Positions 34,860 to 44,340 are shown, counted from the stretch's first letter. The stretch: DNA of 64,000 bases from Comamonas sp. KCTC 72670 (GCA_014656495.1 BNCN01000017.1:1-64000), one strand, 5' to 3'. Notes: generated from the sequence alone by a model not told the origin. Numbers and translations: made by a program.

Positions 34860-36449
34860 TTGAGACGCATCATCACTCCCGGGCGGAATTGCTGGACGGT
34901 AGAGGAAGCGAGCGACGCCGGCGTCCTGGTGGACGCGCGTGACTACTACCGGGAGCTGTACCGGGCTGCTCGAAAGGCCCGGCGATACATCGCGATGACG
35001 GGCTGGCAGTTCGACAGCGACGTCGCGCTGCTGCGAGGCGAGGACCTGGGCGAGGCCCGCGGAGAAGTGCGGCTGCTGCCCCTGTTGGACGAGCTGTGCC
35101 GGGCCAACCCGGAGCTGCGCGTCTATGTGCTGGCGTGGGATTTCAGCCTGCTGCTCGCCATGGAGCGCGAGTGGATGCAGCGGTTGCTCTTCAACTGGAC
35201 GGCGAACGGGCAGGTGCGCTTCCGCTTCGATGCCTCCAGCCCGCTGTATGGCGCGCATCACCAGAAGCTGGTCGTCATCGACGGCGCGGTCGCCTTCACC
35301 GGCGGAATGGATGTCTGTGATTGTCGTTGGGACGACCGGGACCACCCGGTGCGTTCGGAGCTCCGCTGCGACAGCGGGAGAGATCCGCACGGCCCCTACC
35401 ATGACGTGCAGTCCGTCCTGACGGGCCCCGTGGTGGACCGGATGGCGGAGCTGTTCGAAGCGCGCTGGGCGCACGCGGGCGGCGGTGAGCTGCGGCTGCC
35501 CAAGGTGAACCGGGACGACGTGGACTTCACGCCGAGCATGCCGGCGCCGCCAGGGCCGGTGGCCATCAGCCGGACGTTCGGCAAGACGCTGCTGCCGCCG
35601 CAACCCGCGGTGCAGGAGGTGGCCTCGCTGTACCTGGACGCCATCGACTCGGCCGAGCGCTTCATCTACATCGAGAATCAGTATTTCTCCTCGCGGGCCA
35701 TCTTCCAGGCGCTGGTGAAGCGCATGCGGTCGCCGTTCCGGCCGCGCCTCCAGATTGTCCTGGTCCTGCCCCGTCAGCCGGAGGCGCTGCGCGAACAGCT
35801 GGCCATGGGCATCGCCCAGGTGCGGCTGCTGCGCGCGCTGGAGCGCGTGGCGCGGGAGACGGGGCACGCCTTTGGCGTCTATTGCTCCGCGGGCCACGAC
35901 GCGCGCACCGGCGAGGATGTCTTCACCTACATCCACTCGAAGGTGATGGTGGTGGATGACTGCTTCCTCACGCTCGGGTCGGCGAACACCACCAACCGCA
36001 GCCTCGGGTTGGACTCCGAGCTGAACATCAGCTGGGAGGCGGAGCTGCCGAACGACGCGACGGCGCGCGCCATCCGCCGCATCCGCGTGTCCTTGATGGC
36101 CGAGCACGCGGGGCTGGAGGGCCTGCCCGCGCTGCGTTTGCTGACGGCGGCGGACGGCGACCTGGTGTCGTGGCTGGATGAGCTGGCCGTCATGGGCCTG
36201 CAGCGGCTGCGCACCCACCCGATGGTGACGGTGTTCGACCAGAGCCCGCTGCTCAAGTCGCTGGAGCCCGAGGAGCTCATCATCGACCCGGAGGAGTCGG
36301 TGCTGGACGAGTCGCTCTTCGAGGCGCTCCACCGCGCCGAGGACGGCCTGTTCGCCTCCGGCGTGCGGCTGCTGTCGCGCTGGCTGGTGGGCACCGGCAC
36401 CGAGCGCCCGCACCGCGCCATCCTCCCCTGCGTCCACGACGAAGGTTAG
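34860..36449 (+). CDS. Phospholipase D / cardiolipin synthase-family protein
   Basis: 529 aa from TTG 34860, with AAGGGA seven nt upstream. Two HKD motifs are intact: the first in HHQKLVVIDGAVAFTGG (His134, Lys136, Asp141), the second in IHSKVMVVDDCFLTLGSAN (about residue 359). The conserved IENQYFSS and RSLGLDSELN segments are present. There is no signal or N-terminal membrane helix, unlike typical ClsA, so it fits the soluble bacterial PLD group. It probably transfers or hydrolyses phosphatidyl groups at the membrane surface. The ~110-residue C-terminal extension after HKD2 is longer than the minimal family. Confidence 0.88.
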   Translation: MRRIITPGRNCWTVEEASDAGVLVDARDYYRELYRAARKARRYIAMTGWQFDSDVALLRGEDLGEARGEVRLLPLLDELCRANPELRVYVLAWDFSLLLAMEREWMQRLLFNWTANGQVRFRFDASSPLYGAHHQKLVVIDGAVAFTGGMDVCDCRWDDRDHPVRSELRCDSGRDPHGPYHDVQSVLTGPVVDRMAELFEARWAHAGGGELRLPKVNRDDVDFTPSMPAPPGPVAISRTFGKTLLPPQPAVQEVASLYLDAIDSAERFIYIENQYFSSRAIFQALVKRMRSPFRPRLQIVLVLPRQPEALREQLAMGIAQVRLLRALERVARETGHAFGVYCSAGHDARTGEDVFTYIHSKVMVVDDCFLTLGSANTTNRSLGLDSELNISWEAELPNDATARAIRRIRVSLMAEHAGLEGLPALRLLTAADGDLVSWLDELAVMGLQRLRTHPMVTVFDQSPLLKSLEPEELIIDPEESVLDESLFEALHRAEDGLFASGVRLLSRWLVGTGTERPHRAILPCVHDEG

Positions 36450-36608
36450 CTGACTGCTGCCCGGAGAGGCGGGAGGGCGGCGAGGCCCTGCCTGCCCGCC
36501 TGCCTTGGGACGGGCCCGGGGGCACAGGCATGCCCGGCGGGTTGTTCCTGCCGCGAGGGACGCCACCTTGTCGAGAGCACAACTTCTCTCACGCAAGGGG
36601 GATTCACC

Positions 36609-37100
36609 ATGAAGCTTCCTCTCATGGCCGCGGTGGCGGCACTGGCTTTCTGGGGTTGTTCGAGCAACTCGGCGAACACGCGCGCGGATGACAGCGCCTT
36701 CGGTGGCTCTGGCTCGGAGACGGCGGCGCCGGACTCCGTGGACACGACGTCCAATGACGGCTGGGATGACCGCAGCCCGGGTGAGGCCGCGAACGTCTCC
36801 AACAACGAGCGCCGCGACCGCCGGGACGCGCCCACCGTCTACGATGAGGAGGCCACCGGTGGCGGCGGCCCCGGTCTGGGCGCGGGTTCGTCCGTGACGA
36901 ACTCCGAGGGTGAGCGCTACGACGTGCAGCATGCCCCGCTCATGGGCGGGCAGCAGAGTGACGCCGCCAAGAAGAGCGGCGTCGGTGGCTCGGGTAACAC
37001 CCAGGGCGTCTCGGAGGAGGGCACGTCCGAGGTCGAGGAGGTGGGCCCCAGCGACGTGCAGACCCAGGAAGTGGAGCTCGACGAGGTTGAAGTCGACTGA
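36609..37100 (+). CDS. Small acidic lipoprotein
   Basis: 163 aa from ATG 36609. Lipobox ALAFWGC with Cys17. The mature chain is low-complexity, rich in Ser, Asp, Glu, Gly and Asn, and ends with an acidic segment (EVEEVGPSDVQTQEVELDEV). It appears intrinsically disordered, with no recognisable domain. Such lipoproteins may be surface or spore-coat components, but that is speculation. Confidence 0.75.
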   Translation: MKLPLMAAVAALAFWGCSSNSANTRADDSAFGGSGSETAAPDSVDTTSNDGWDDRSPGEAANVSNNERRDRRDAPTVYDEEATGGGGPGLGAGSSVTNSEGERYDVQHAPLMGGQQSDAAKKSGVGGSGNTQGVSEEGTSEVEEVGPSDVQTQEVELDEVEVD

Positions 37101-37233
37101 CGCGGCGTGAAGCGCACGCGCCACCCGTGAATGACACGCGGGGGCGCGTGTGCCGACGCTCCGTAGCGCCACCCACACGCGAACGAAGTCGTGTGCTTCG
37201 TCTCGCGGCGTGGGCGGGTAGAGTCGGGGGACG

Positions 37234-38649
37234 ATGACTGGCGCCCCCCTCTTCGCACTTCTCGCCTTGGTGTCCACCCAGTACGAGGGCAGCTCCTCCG
37301 TGGAGGAGGTCCCCTCGGAAGGGGAGTACTCCTCTCCGGCTTCGGGGCAGGGCTCCTCTGTCTCCGCCGCGCGTCTGGACGAACCCGCGCCCCCGGGCAG
37401 CACCCGCACGGGCGGTGAGGGGTTCGGCTTCAGTGGACAGCTGGAGGTGGGCGGACTGAGTCTGCCGTCAGGGCCTCGGGGCGGCGGACAGGACTTCTTC
37501 GCGCGCGTGTATCCCTCGCTCGGGCTGACGCACGGGGAGACCTTCGTGCTGCGGCTGGGCGCCAACCTCCGGTTCCGGGTGGTGGATGAGGCGCCCACGC
37601 GCACGGACGACTATGGCGGGGGCCTGCGCCGCGAGGACTGGGACGAGCTGAGCGACTTCGGCCAGGTGGTGCGCATGCTGCGCATCGGCCAGGAGGGCCG
37701 GCCCGTCTATCTCCGCATTGAGCCCTTCTCCGAGGAGACGCTGGGACGCGGCTACCTCGTGAACCGCTACAGCAACGCGCTGATGCCGGACTACCACCCC
37801 GCGGGCGGCTCGCTGACCCTGGTGAAGGGCGCCGTGCGCGCGGAGATCCTGGCCAGCGACGTGCTGGCCGCGCGCATCTTCGCGGGTGAGGCGCTGCTGG
37901 ACCTGGGCCGCATCGCCAGTGACGACGCCAAGCGCTTCGACCGCTTCCTGCTCCGGCTGTCCGCGGCGCACGACGCGGGCCGCGCGGGTGGCACCACGCC
38001 TGACCTGACGATGGCCTCGGTGGGCGGCGACATCGCCCTGTACAAGGGTGAGCGGCTGCGCACCTGGGCCCTGGTGGGCGGCGGCGCGCGCTTCACGCAG
38101 GCGCACACGCCGAACTTCGGCGGACTGCTGGGCGTGGCCTTCGAGGGGCAGACGGCCAGCGGCACGCAGATCAGCGTCACCGTCCAGGGCCGCAGGCAGG
38201 GCGGCCGCTTCCGCTTCGGCATGTTCGGCTCCGACTACGAGCTGGGCCGCTTCTCGGGCGTCGGGCTGTCGGAGACGCCCATCGCGGACGAGGTGCTGCC
38301 GACGGGCTTCGCGGGCTACGCGGAGGTGAGCGTCGCGAAGGGGAGCGCCAACGAGGTGCTGCTGCTGGGCAGCGTGGCCGCGCAGTATTTCGGGTTTGGC
38401 CGCACCGACACGGATGTGTCCGCGGGCTTCGAGCTCCCGGGTGGCAGGACGCGGGCCCTGGCGCGCGTGGTGCTGACGGGCCTGGGCGACAGGCCGCGCT
38501 ACTCCGCGAGCCTGGAGCTGCGCCAGCGCATCCTCAATCACTTCTACGCCTGGGGTTCCGGCGGCACCGTGCATTTCCCACAACCGGACGGAACGCTCGT
38601 GCGCGGCGTCACCGCGGGCGCGGGCGTGGGCGTGGACTTCCAGCGCTGA
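37234..38649 (+). CDS. Probable outer-membrane or surface beta-barrel protein
   Basis: 471 aa from ATG 37234. A short hydrophobic N-terminus (MTGAPLFALLALVSTQ) acts as the signal. A Ser/Gly/Pro-rich linker runs to about residue 65. The rest is beta-strand rich with regular alternation (FGFSGQLEVGGLSLP, FVLRLGANLRFRVVDE, LRTWALVGGGARFTQ, GVGVDFQR at the end), as expected for an outer-membrane barrel. No family could be named. It lies just upstream of the blaI operator region, whose palindromes begin 61 bp after its stop. Confidence 0.7.
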   Translation: MTGAPLFALLALVSTQYEGSSSVEEVPSEGEYSSPASGQGSSVSAARLDEPAPPGSTRTGGEGFGFSGQLEVGGLSLPSGPRGGGQDFFARVYPSLGLTHGETFVLRLGANLRFRVVDEAPTRTDDYGGGLRREDWDELSDFGQVVRMLRIGQEGRPVYLRIEPFSEETLGRGYLVNRYSNALMPDYHPAGGSLTLVKGAVRAEILASDVLAARIFAGEALLDLGRIASDDAKRFDRFLLRLSAAHDAGRAGGTTPDLTMASVGGDIALYKGERLRTWALVGGGARFTQAHTPNFGGLLGVAFEGQTASGTQISVTVQGRRQGGRFRFGMFGSDYELGRFSGVGLSETPIADEVLPTGFAGYAEVSVAKGSANEVLLLGSVAAQYFGFGRTDTDVSAGFELPGGRTRALARVVLTGLGDRPRYSASLELRQRILNHFYAWGSGGTVHFPQPDGTLVRGVTAGAGVGVDFQR

Positions 38650-38710
38650 GCTGTACCCGCGGCGGTTGACGCTCCCACGCGGTGGGCGGCGTCACGCCTG
38701 CGTTCGGCTT

Positions 38711-38726
38711 GACTACGGTTGTAGTC
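38711..38726. promoter_or_regulatory. BlaI-type operator 1
   Basis: Perfect palindrome GACTACGGTTGTAGTC, with the TACA/TGTA-like half-sites typical of BlaI/MecI/CopY repressors. It lies about 45 bp before the blaI-like start. Confidence 0.75.
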
Positions 38727-38743
38727 AGTCGTACCTTCTTCGT

Positions 38744-38759
38744 GACTACAGTTGTCGTC
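38744..38759. promoter_or_regulatory. BlaI-type operator 2
   Basis: GACTACAGTTGTCGTC, one substitution away from a perfect palindrome and closely matching operator 1. The two centres are 33 bp apart, about three helical turns, so two dimers could bind the same face. The site is 12 bp upstream of the ATG, so binding would block the promoter or initiation of the blaI-M56 operon. Confidence 0.75.
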
Positions 38760-38771
38760 ACGGGAAGGTCC

Positions 38772-39152
38772 ATGAAGAAGCCGGTGGGAGAGCAGGAGCT
38801 GGTGGTGCTGCGGTACGTGGCCGAGCACGGCCCGGCGACCGTGGGCGAGGTGGCCGAGCGCTTCGGTGAGGCGCAAGGGCTGGCCCGCTCCACCATCCTC
38901 ACGGTGATGGAGCGGCTGCGCCTCAAGGGCTATCTGACGCGGCGCAAGGTGGACGGCGTCTATCAATACGCCTCGCCGGTGCCGGCATCCGAGTTGCTAC
39001 GGGACGTGGTGGGCGACTTCGTCCAGCGCTCGCTGTCGGGCTCGCTGTCGCCCTTCGCCGCGTACCTGTCCGAGGCCGAGGACGTCTCCGATGACGAGCT
39101 GGCGCAGCTCCAGGACGTCGTGGCCCGGCTCCGCTCGAAGAAGAAGGGATAG
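38772..39152 (+). CDS. BlaI/MecI-family transcriptional repressor
   Basis: 126 aa from ATG 38772, with GGAAGG just upstream. N-terminal winged helix (EQELVVLRYVAEHGPATVGEVAERF, ARSTILTVMERLRLKGYLTRRK) and a C-terminal dimerisation helix region, both typical of the family and its length. Such repressors are cleaved after activation of the membrane M56 protease encoded next door. The operators upstream show direct autoregulation. The M56 partner starts 6 bp after the stop. What the pair controls beyond itself is unknown; no beta-lactamase gene is nearby. Confidence 0.92.
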   Translation: MKKPVGEQELVVLRYVAEHGPATVGEVAERFGEAQGLARSTILTVMERLRLKGYLTRRKVDGVYQYASPVPASELLRDVVGDFVQRSLSGSLSPFAAYLSEAEDVSDDELAQLQDVVARLRSKKKG

Positions 39153-39158
39153 GCACCC

Positions 39159-41561
39159 ATGGGCACGGATTGGCTTTCTCACGTGGGGGCGTGGGCGTCC
39201 TCGGGGCTGTGGCGGGCGTCGTGGCAGGGCGCGCTGTGCGCCGCGCTGGTGTGGGCGCTGTGCCGGGCGTGGCCGAAGCTGCCCGCGTCCCTGCGCGCGG
39301 GGCTGTGGTGGCTGGTGGCGCTGAAGTTCGTGGTGACGCTGGGGTGGCTGCCTTCCGTGTCGCTGCCCGTGTTGCCGGCCTCGGCGGCCTCCGCGTGGGG
39401 GCGTGCGTTCGGTGTGTCCCAACTCTGGGAACAGCCTGTCGGGAATGGGACGGACTCGGGGGCCACGGGCGCGCTGGGGCGCGGGGCTGTGGCGCAGCGT
39501 GATGTCGACGCGGCGTCTGTTCGAGGCAGCGGCGCGGATATGGCGCGCGACTCCAGCGCTGCCTTTGTCCATGGCAGTGGCTCCATGGGTGTGATGGGGC
39601 ACGACGCTTCCATGGCGCGCGATGCGACCATGGCATCGGCTCGAGGCCAGGTCTCCGCGAACGTGATGGGCCGCGGTGTGGCGGCTGACACGCGTTCGCC
39701 GTGGGGCGGTGTCGTCACGGGTCTCCTGCTGGTGCTGTGGGGGGCGGGGGTGCTGTGGCACGTGCTTGGCCATGTGAAGGGCGGGCTCGCGATGCGTCGG
39801 CTGCTCGCGGGCGCCCGGCCCCTGGCTCATCCGGTGCTCGACGCGGAGGTTCGCGAGCTGTCCGCCGCCGCGGGGCTGCGGCGTGTCCCCGCGCTCCTGG
39901 TGTCTGAATCGGTGCGCAGTCCGCTGGCGACGGGGCTTCGGACGCCCGTGGTGGTGCTGCCCGCGAAGGCCGTGCGGCGCTTGCCCGTGGACGCGCTGCG
40001 CATGGCGCTCGCGCATGAACTGGCGCACCTGCGCCGAGGCGACTTGTGGCTCGGCTGGGTGCCCGCGCTGGCGGAGTCGCTGCTCTTCTTCCACCCGCTC
40101 GCCCGGCGCGCCGCACGCGAGTACGCGTTGGCCCGCGAGGAGGCTTGTGACGCCGAGGCGCTCCGCCTCACGGGCGCCGAGCCCGCGGATTACGGCGAGC
40201 TGCTCCTCGCCTTTGGTATCGCCAGGGCTCCCGGCACGGCCGCGGCGCTCGGTGCGTCCCCCCATGTTGATGCGTTGCACAGGAGGTTGAGCATGCTGGA
40301 GCACGTCGAGGCCGTCTCTTCCCGTTCCCGGCGCCTGTTGAAGGTGGCGCTCTCCGCACTGGGCGTCGCGGCGCTGGTGCCTTTCCAGGTCGTCGCTCGG
40401 GAAGCGGAGGCCACGTCGCCGAAGCCCTCGGCGTCTCCGGTCGACGCGCCCAAGTCCGTGGCCGGCGCCCAGGTCGCTGCCGCACCCAACGCCGAGGCGG
40501 GGCCTCCCGCTGCCTCCACGCAGGCCGAGCCCGAGCGCAAGGTGGTGCAGCGGGTTCGGATCATCTCCTCCACCCCGGGAGGCCCAGACGCCGCTTTCTC
40601 CGTCACCGCCGGGCCGGACGTGCCCGAACTCCCCGCGCCGCCGCCTCCTCCCGCTGGTGTGCTTCCGCCCACGCCTCCCATCCCCCTGCCGGGCGTGACG
40701 CCGCCCGCGCCTCCGTACCCGCCGCACGTCGCCGTCGTCACCCACCGTCGCCTCAACGGCACCGTGAAGTACCTCGGCGCGACGCCGCCCACGCCTCCGA
40801 CGCCCCGCACACCGACCACGCCGCTGACGCCGACGACGCCTGTGACGCCGACCACGCCTGTGACGCCGCCCACGCCTCCGTCTCCGCCACCCATGGGCTC
40901 GCCGGACAACGGCTACGTCCTGCTCGCGGACGGCATGGCGATGATGAACGGCAGCACCGTGGACCTCGAGCTGGCGCGCACCTTCAAGCAGAAGGACAAG
41001 GAGATTCTGTTCGTCCGCCGCAAGGGCGAGGCCTTCATCATCCGCGACGCGGCCACGTTGAAGGGCGTGCGTGAGGCGCTGTCGGGCTCCCGCGAGCTGG
41101 GCAAGGCCCAGTCGGCGCTGGGCGAGAAGCAGGCCCAGGTGGGGCAGGAGCAGGCGGCGCTCGGTCAGAAGCAGGCGACGGTGGGCCATGAGCAGGCCGG
41201 CCTGGGACGCAAGCTCGGAGACCTGGCCCATCAGCAGGCGGGGCTGCACATCGAGGCGTCGCGTCTGGACTCGCTGCCCGAAGCGGAGGGCGCGCGCCGC
41301 CGCGCCGAGCTGAAGAAGCAGGACGCCGCGCTGGAGCAGGAGATGAAGGCGCTGGAGTCGAAGATGGGCGAGCTGGCCAAGAAGATGGAGGGCCTGAGCC
41401 GGGAGCAGCACAAGCTCAGCGAGAAGCAGCACGCCTTCCACGAGGAGCAGGCGAAGTTGAGCACCAGGCACAAGGCGCAGATGGAGGAGGCCGAGAAGAA
41501 GGTGAACGGCCTCATCGACGAGGCCCTGCGCAAGGGGCTGGGCCAGCCGATGCCCACCTGA
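39159..41561 (+). CDS. BlaR1-like M56 metalloprotease with coiled-coil sensor region
   Basis: 800 aa. N-terminal membrane helices (residues ~18-75), an Ala/Gly/Ser-rich loop (80-180), a further helix (~188-205), then the cytosolic zincin domain with HELAH (His286-His290) and the downstream EEACDAEA ligand segment, followed by another helix (~385-402). The usual penicillin-binding sensor domain is absent. In its place are a Pro/Thr-rich stretch (~430-600, with PTPPTPRTPTTPLTPTTP) and a long Gln/Glu/Lys-rich coiled coil (~640-790). It should cleave or inactivate the adjacent BlaI-like repressor when the extracytoplasmic coiled coil senses a signal. The signal is unlikely to be a beta-lactam by acylation. 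Confidence 0.88.
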   Translation: MGTDWLSHVGAWASSGLWRASWQGALCAALVWALCRAWPKLPASLRAGLWWLVALKFVVTLGWLPSVSLPVLPASAASAWGRAFGVSQLWEQPVGNGTDSGATGALGRGAVAQRDVDAASVRGSGADMARDSSAAFVHGSGSMGVMGHDASMARDATMASARGQVSANVMGRGVAADTRSPWGGVVTGLLLVLWGAGVLWHVLGHVKGGLAMRRLLAGARPLAHPVLDAEVRELSAAAGLRRVPALLVSESVRSPLATGLRTPVVVLPAKAVRRLPVDALRMALAHELAHLRRGDLWLGWVPALAESLLFFHPLARRAAREYALAREEACDAEALRLTGAEPADYGELLLAFGIARAPGTAAALGASPHVDALHRRLSMLEHVEAVSSRSRRLLKVALSALGVAALVPFQVVAREAEATSPKPSASPVDAPKSVAGAQVAAAPNAEAGPPAASTQAEPERKVVQRVRIISSTPGGPDAAFSVTAGPDVPELPAPPPPPAGVLPPTPPIPLPGVTPPAPPYPPHVAVVTHRRLNGTVKYLGATPPTPPTPRTPTTPLTPTTPVTPTTPVTPPTPPSPPPMGSPDNGYVLLADGMAMMNGSTVDLELARTFKQKDKEILFVRRKGEAFIIRDAATLKGVREALSGSRELGKAQSALGEKQAQVGQEQAALGQKQATVGHEQAGLGRKLGDLAHQQAGLHIEASRLDSLPEAEGARRRAELKKQDAALEQEMKALESKMGELAKKMEGLSREQHKLSEKQHAFHEEQAKLSTRHKAQMEEAEKKVNGLIDEALRKGLGQPMPT

Positions 41562-41645
41562 TGACGGTGGCCTCGGGAGCCCCATGACGCCGGTGGCCGC
41601 GCCCTCTACCCTGGGCGCGTCCTGTCTCGTCTCCCGGAGGTCCCC

Positions 41646-43364
41646 ATGCACCGTGCCGCCGTGCCCCTGCCCACGTCCGCCCGTACGCTCGACGCCGTCG
41701 TCCAACGGGTGAAGGAGGGCTCGCGAGCCTGGGTGAAGCGAAGTCTCCCGGACCGCATCGCCGTGTTGGAGGCGCTCCGCCAGTCCTACGCCGCCATCGC
41801 GGACCCCAGCGTCCGCGCGGCGTGCGAGGCGAAGGGCATCGACCCGGACAGTGCCCTGGCGGGTGAGGAGTGGCTGGCTGGTCCCCTGGTGGTGCTGCGC
41901 AACCTGCGGCTCCTGGTGGACGCGCTGAAGGACATCCAGCGCCGCGGCGTGCCCCACATCCCCGCGTCACACGTGCGCACGTTGGAGGATGGCCGCCTGG
42001 CCGCGCGGCTCTACCCGAGGGACGCGCTGGACGGCATGTTGCTGCCGCGCAACGTGGGCGAGGTCTACTTCCAGCCCGGCGTGACGGCGTCCAACCTCCG
42101 CGAGCACCAGGCGTCCTTCTACCGGGAGCCTCACGGGGGACGCGTGTGCGCCGTGCTGGGCGGCGGCAACGTGAACTCGATTCCGCCCGCGGACTGTCTC
42201 TACAAGCTCTTCGTCGAGGGCACCGCGTGCGTGCTCAAGATGAACCCGGTGAACGCCTACCTCGGGCCCTTCCTGGAGCAGGCCTTCGCGCCGCTCTCGC
42301 GGATGGACGTGTTCGCCGTGGTGTACGGCGGCGGCGAGGAGGGCGCCGCGTTGGTGAACCACCCGGCCGTGGACGAGGTGCACGTCACGGGCAGCGACGC
42401 GACGCATGACGCGCTGGTGTGGGGCGCGCCCGGTCCCCAAGCGGAGGCGCGGCGGGCTCGCGACGAGCCCTTGCTGAAGAAGCCCTTCACCAGCGAGCTG
42501 GGCAACATCTCCCCCGTGGTGGTGGTGCCGGGGCCGTACTCGGAAGGGGAGCTGCGCTTCCAGGCGGACAACATCGCCGGCATGGTGGCCAACAACGCGT
42601 CGTTCAATTGCAACGCCGCGAAGCTGCTGGTGCAGCCGAAGACCTGGGCGCGCCGGGCGGAGCTGGTGGATGGGGTTCGGGACTGCCTGGGCCGCGCCGC
42701 CGTGCGCCGCGCGTACTACCCGGGCGCGGCGCAGCGGTGGGCGCAGTTCACCCAGGGGCGCCCGGACCTGAGGCTCGTGGGCACGGCCTCGGAGGGGGAG
42801 CTGCCCTACGCGTTGATCGCCGACGTGGACCCGGCACGAACCGACGACCGCGTCTTCCGCCAGGAGCCCTGGTGCACGGTGCTGTCGGAGACGGGGCTGC
42901 CCGGGACGGATGACCCGGTGTCCTTCCTGGAGCAGGTGGTGCCCTTCCTCAACACCCAGGTGTGGGGGACGCTCAACGCCACGCTCATCGTCCACCCCGA
43001 GACGTTGAAGGACCCGGCCGCCAACGCCGCCGTGGAGCGCGCCATCCGCGAGCTGCGCTACGGCACGGTGGCCGTGAACACCTGGCCCGCCGCCGCGTAT
43101 GCGCTGGTGTCGCTCCCCTGGGGTGGCCATCCGACAGCCCACCGCCGGGACATCCAGAGCGGCCTGGGGTGGGTCCACAACACCTCCATGCTGGAGTCCA
43201 TCGAGAAGGCCGTCCTGCGGGCCCCGCTGACGAACCTGCCGACGCCGCCCTGGGTCCCCGGGCACCGGGGCACGCGCGAGCTGGGGAGGCGGCTGGTGGC
43301 CTTCGAGCTGTCGCCCTCCTGGCTGAAGGTGCCGGGCATCGCCGCGGCGGCCCTCCGGCGGTGA
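41646..43364 (+). CDS. Aldehyde dehydrogenase-superfamily protein
   Basis: 572 aa, longer than a classical ALDH. The N-terminal ~140 residues differ from the family. The Rossmann-like part shows GGRVCAVLGGGNVNSIPPAD, then VHVTGSDATHD. A Glu in TSELGN corresponds to the usual ELGG general base, and the Cys in NNASFNCNAAKLL corresponds to the catalytic nucleophile. It should oxidise an aldehyde or reduce an acyl-CoA with NAD(P), but the divergent sequence does not let me name a substrate. It stands alone between the BlaR-like gene and an unrelated protein. Confidence 0.8.
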   Translation: MHRAAVPLPTSARTLDAVVQRVKEGSRAWVKRSLPDRIAVLEALRQSYAAIADPSVRAACEAKGIDPDSALAGEEWLAGPLVVLRNLRLLVDALKDIQRRGVPHIPASHVRTLEDGRLAARLYPRDALDGMLLPRNVGEVYFQPGVTASNLREHQASFYREPHGGRVCAVLGGGNVNSIPPADCLYKLFVEGTACVLKMNPVNAYLGPFLEQAFAPLSRMDVFAVVYGGGEEGAALVNHPAVDEVHVTGSDATHDALVWGAPGPQAEARRARDEPLLKKPFTSELGNISPVVVVPGPYSEGELRFQADNIAGMVANNASFNCNAAKLLVQPKTWARRAELVDGVRDCLGRAAVRRAYYPGAAQRWAQFTQGRPDLRLVGTASEGELPYALIADVDPARTDDRVFRQEPWCTVLSETGLPGTDDPVSFLEQVVPFLNTQVWGTLNATLIVHPETLKDPAANAAVERAIRELRYGTVAVNTWPAAAYALVSLPWGGHPTAHRRDIQSGLGWVHNTSMLESIEKAVLRAPLTNLPTPPWVPGHRGTRELGRRLVAFELSPSWLKVPGIAAAALRR

Positions 43365-43451
43365 TCGCCCTGGCTGGAAGCGGGGAAGCAACTTCCGGCG
43401 GGATTCGCCGAGAATGGCTGTGAGTGTCGTATCCCCCGTCCGGAGTGTGAA

Positions 43452-44330
43452 ATGGCCCCCATCGACCGCCGTAACTCCATCCGCAGCGCTGGCACCAGCC
43501 GGAGCGTGGAGCTGAGCCGTACCCGGGAGATGCCGAAGCCGAACCGTCCCCGGACGACGACGACGACGACGCGGGCCAACAACGAGACGACCACCACCCA
43601 GACGTCCACCACCCGTACCAGCCGCAAGGGGCGGGAAATCACCAAGACGGAGAAGCCCCGCACCGAGGCGACGAAGCCCCAGGGCGTCGACCGCAAGGGT
43701 GAGGTGAACCTCTTCGAGGCCAACTCCCCGGCGAAGAGCAAGGAGTGGGGCGCGAAGGAGAAGCGCGTCCAGGGCACGGGGCCGGGCGGCATCCAGACGG
43801 ATGCCTACTTCCAGGGCCCCAGCCTGAAGGTGGAGGGCGGCGCGTCGGCGAAGGCCAGCCTCAAGGGCATCGACATCGACCTGAACCTGAAGATTGACGC
43901 CAACCTGGTGAAGGCGGGCGCCAGCGCGACCAAGGAGTTCAAGGTCCGGGTCCAGGGCGAGGACATCACCATCAAGGTCAAGCTGGGCGCGGATGGCCAG
44001 GTGGGCGCCAACGGCGAGCTGAAGCTGAAGCTCAACGTGGGCAAGGACGGCGTCCAGGTGAAGGCCGGCGCCGAGGGCTTCGCGGGCGCCAAGGGCAGCC
44101 TGTCGGGCAACATCGAGGTCGGCATCAACGGCCGGAACGTGGCCAACGCGGACGCCAAGGTGACCTTCGCCGCCGGGGCCATGGCGGGCGCCGAGTTCGA
44201 GGCCGGGCTCACGCACTTCAAGGCGAAGGCCTATGCCGCCGCGGGTGTGGGCGTGGGGGTCGAGCTTGCAGGCAAGGTCAACGCGGGCAATCTGCTCCGC
44301 GAACTGCCGGGACTCGTCACCCCGTGGTAG
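43452..44330 (+). CDS. Lys/Gly-rich repetitive protein of unknown function
   Basis: 292 aa from ATG 43452. The N-terminal ~75 residues are basic and Thr-rich (RPRTTTTTTRANNETTTTQ), with no signal peptide. Residues ~115-290 are a repetitive Ala/Gly/Lys/Val stretch of short beta-like units (SLKGIDIDLNLKIDANLVKA, ITIKVKLGADGQVGANGELK, GVQVKAGAEGFAGAKGSL). The pattern resembles fibrous or toxin-associated matrix proteins of myxobacteria, but I do not recognise a family. Followed 10 bp later by the TPR gene. Confidence 0.7.
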   Translation: MAPIDRRNSIRSAGTSRSVELSRTREMPKPNRPRTTTTTTRANNETTTTQTSTTRTSRKGREITKTEKPRTEATKPQGVDRKGEVNLFEANSPAKSKEWGAKEKRVQGTGPGGIQTDAYFQGPSLKVEGGASAKASLKGIDIDLNLKIDANLVKAGASATKEFKVRVQGEDITIKVKLGADGQVGANGELKLKLNVGKDGVQVKAGAEGFAGAKGSLSGNIEVGINGRNVANADAKVTFAAGAMAGAEFEAGLTHFKAKAYAAAGVGVGVELAGKVNAGNLLRELPGLVTPW

Positions 44331-44340
44331 ACCCTGGCGC

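Noticed and set aside
39159-41561. True beta-lactam sensor BlaR1
   Set aside because: The C-terminal penicillin-binding domain with its SxxK serine is absent and replaced by a proline-rich region and coiled coil.
38997-41957. A 986-codon minus-strand open frame opposite the M56 protease
   Set aside because: Antisense shadow of a well-supported protease; the product is low-complexity and lacks motifs.
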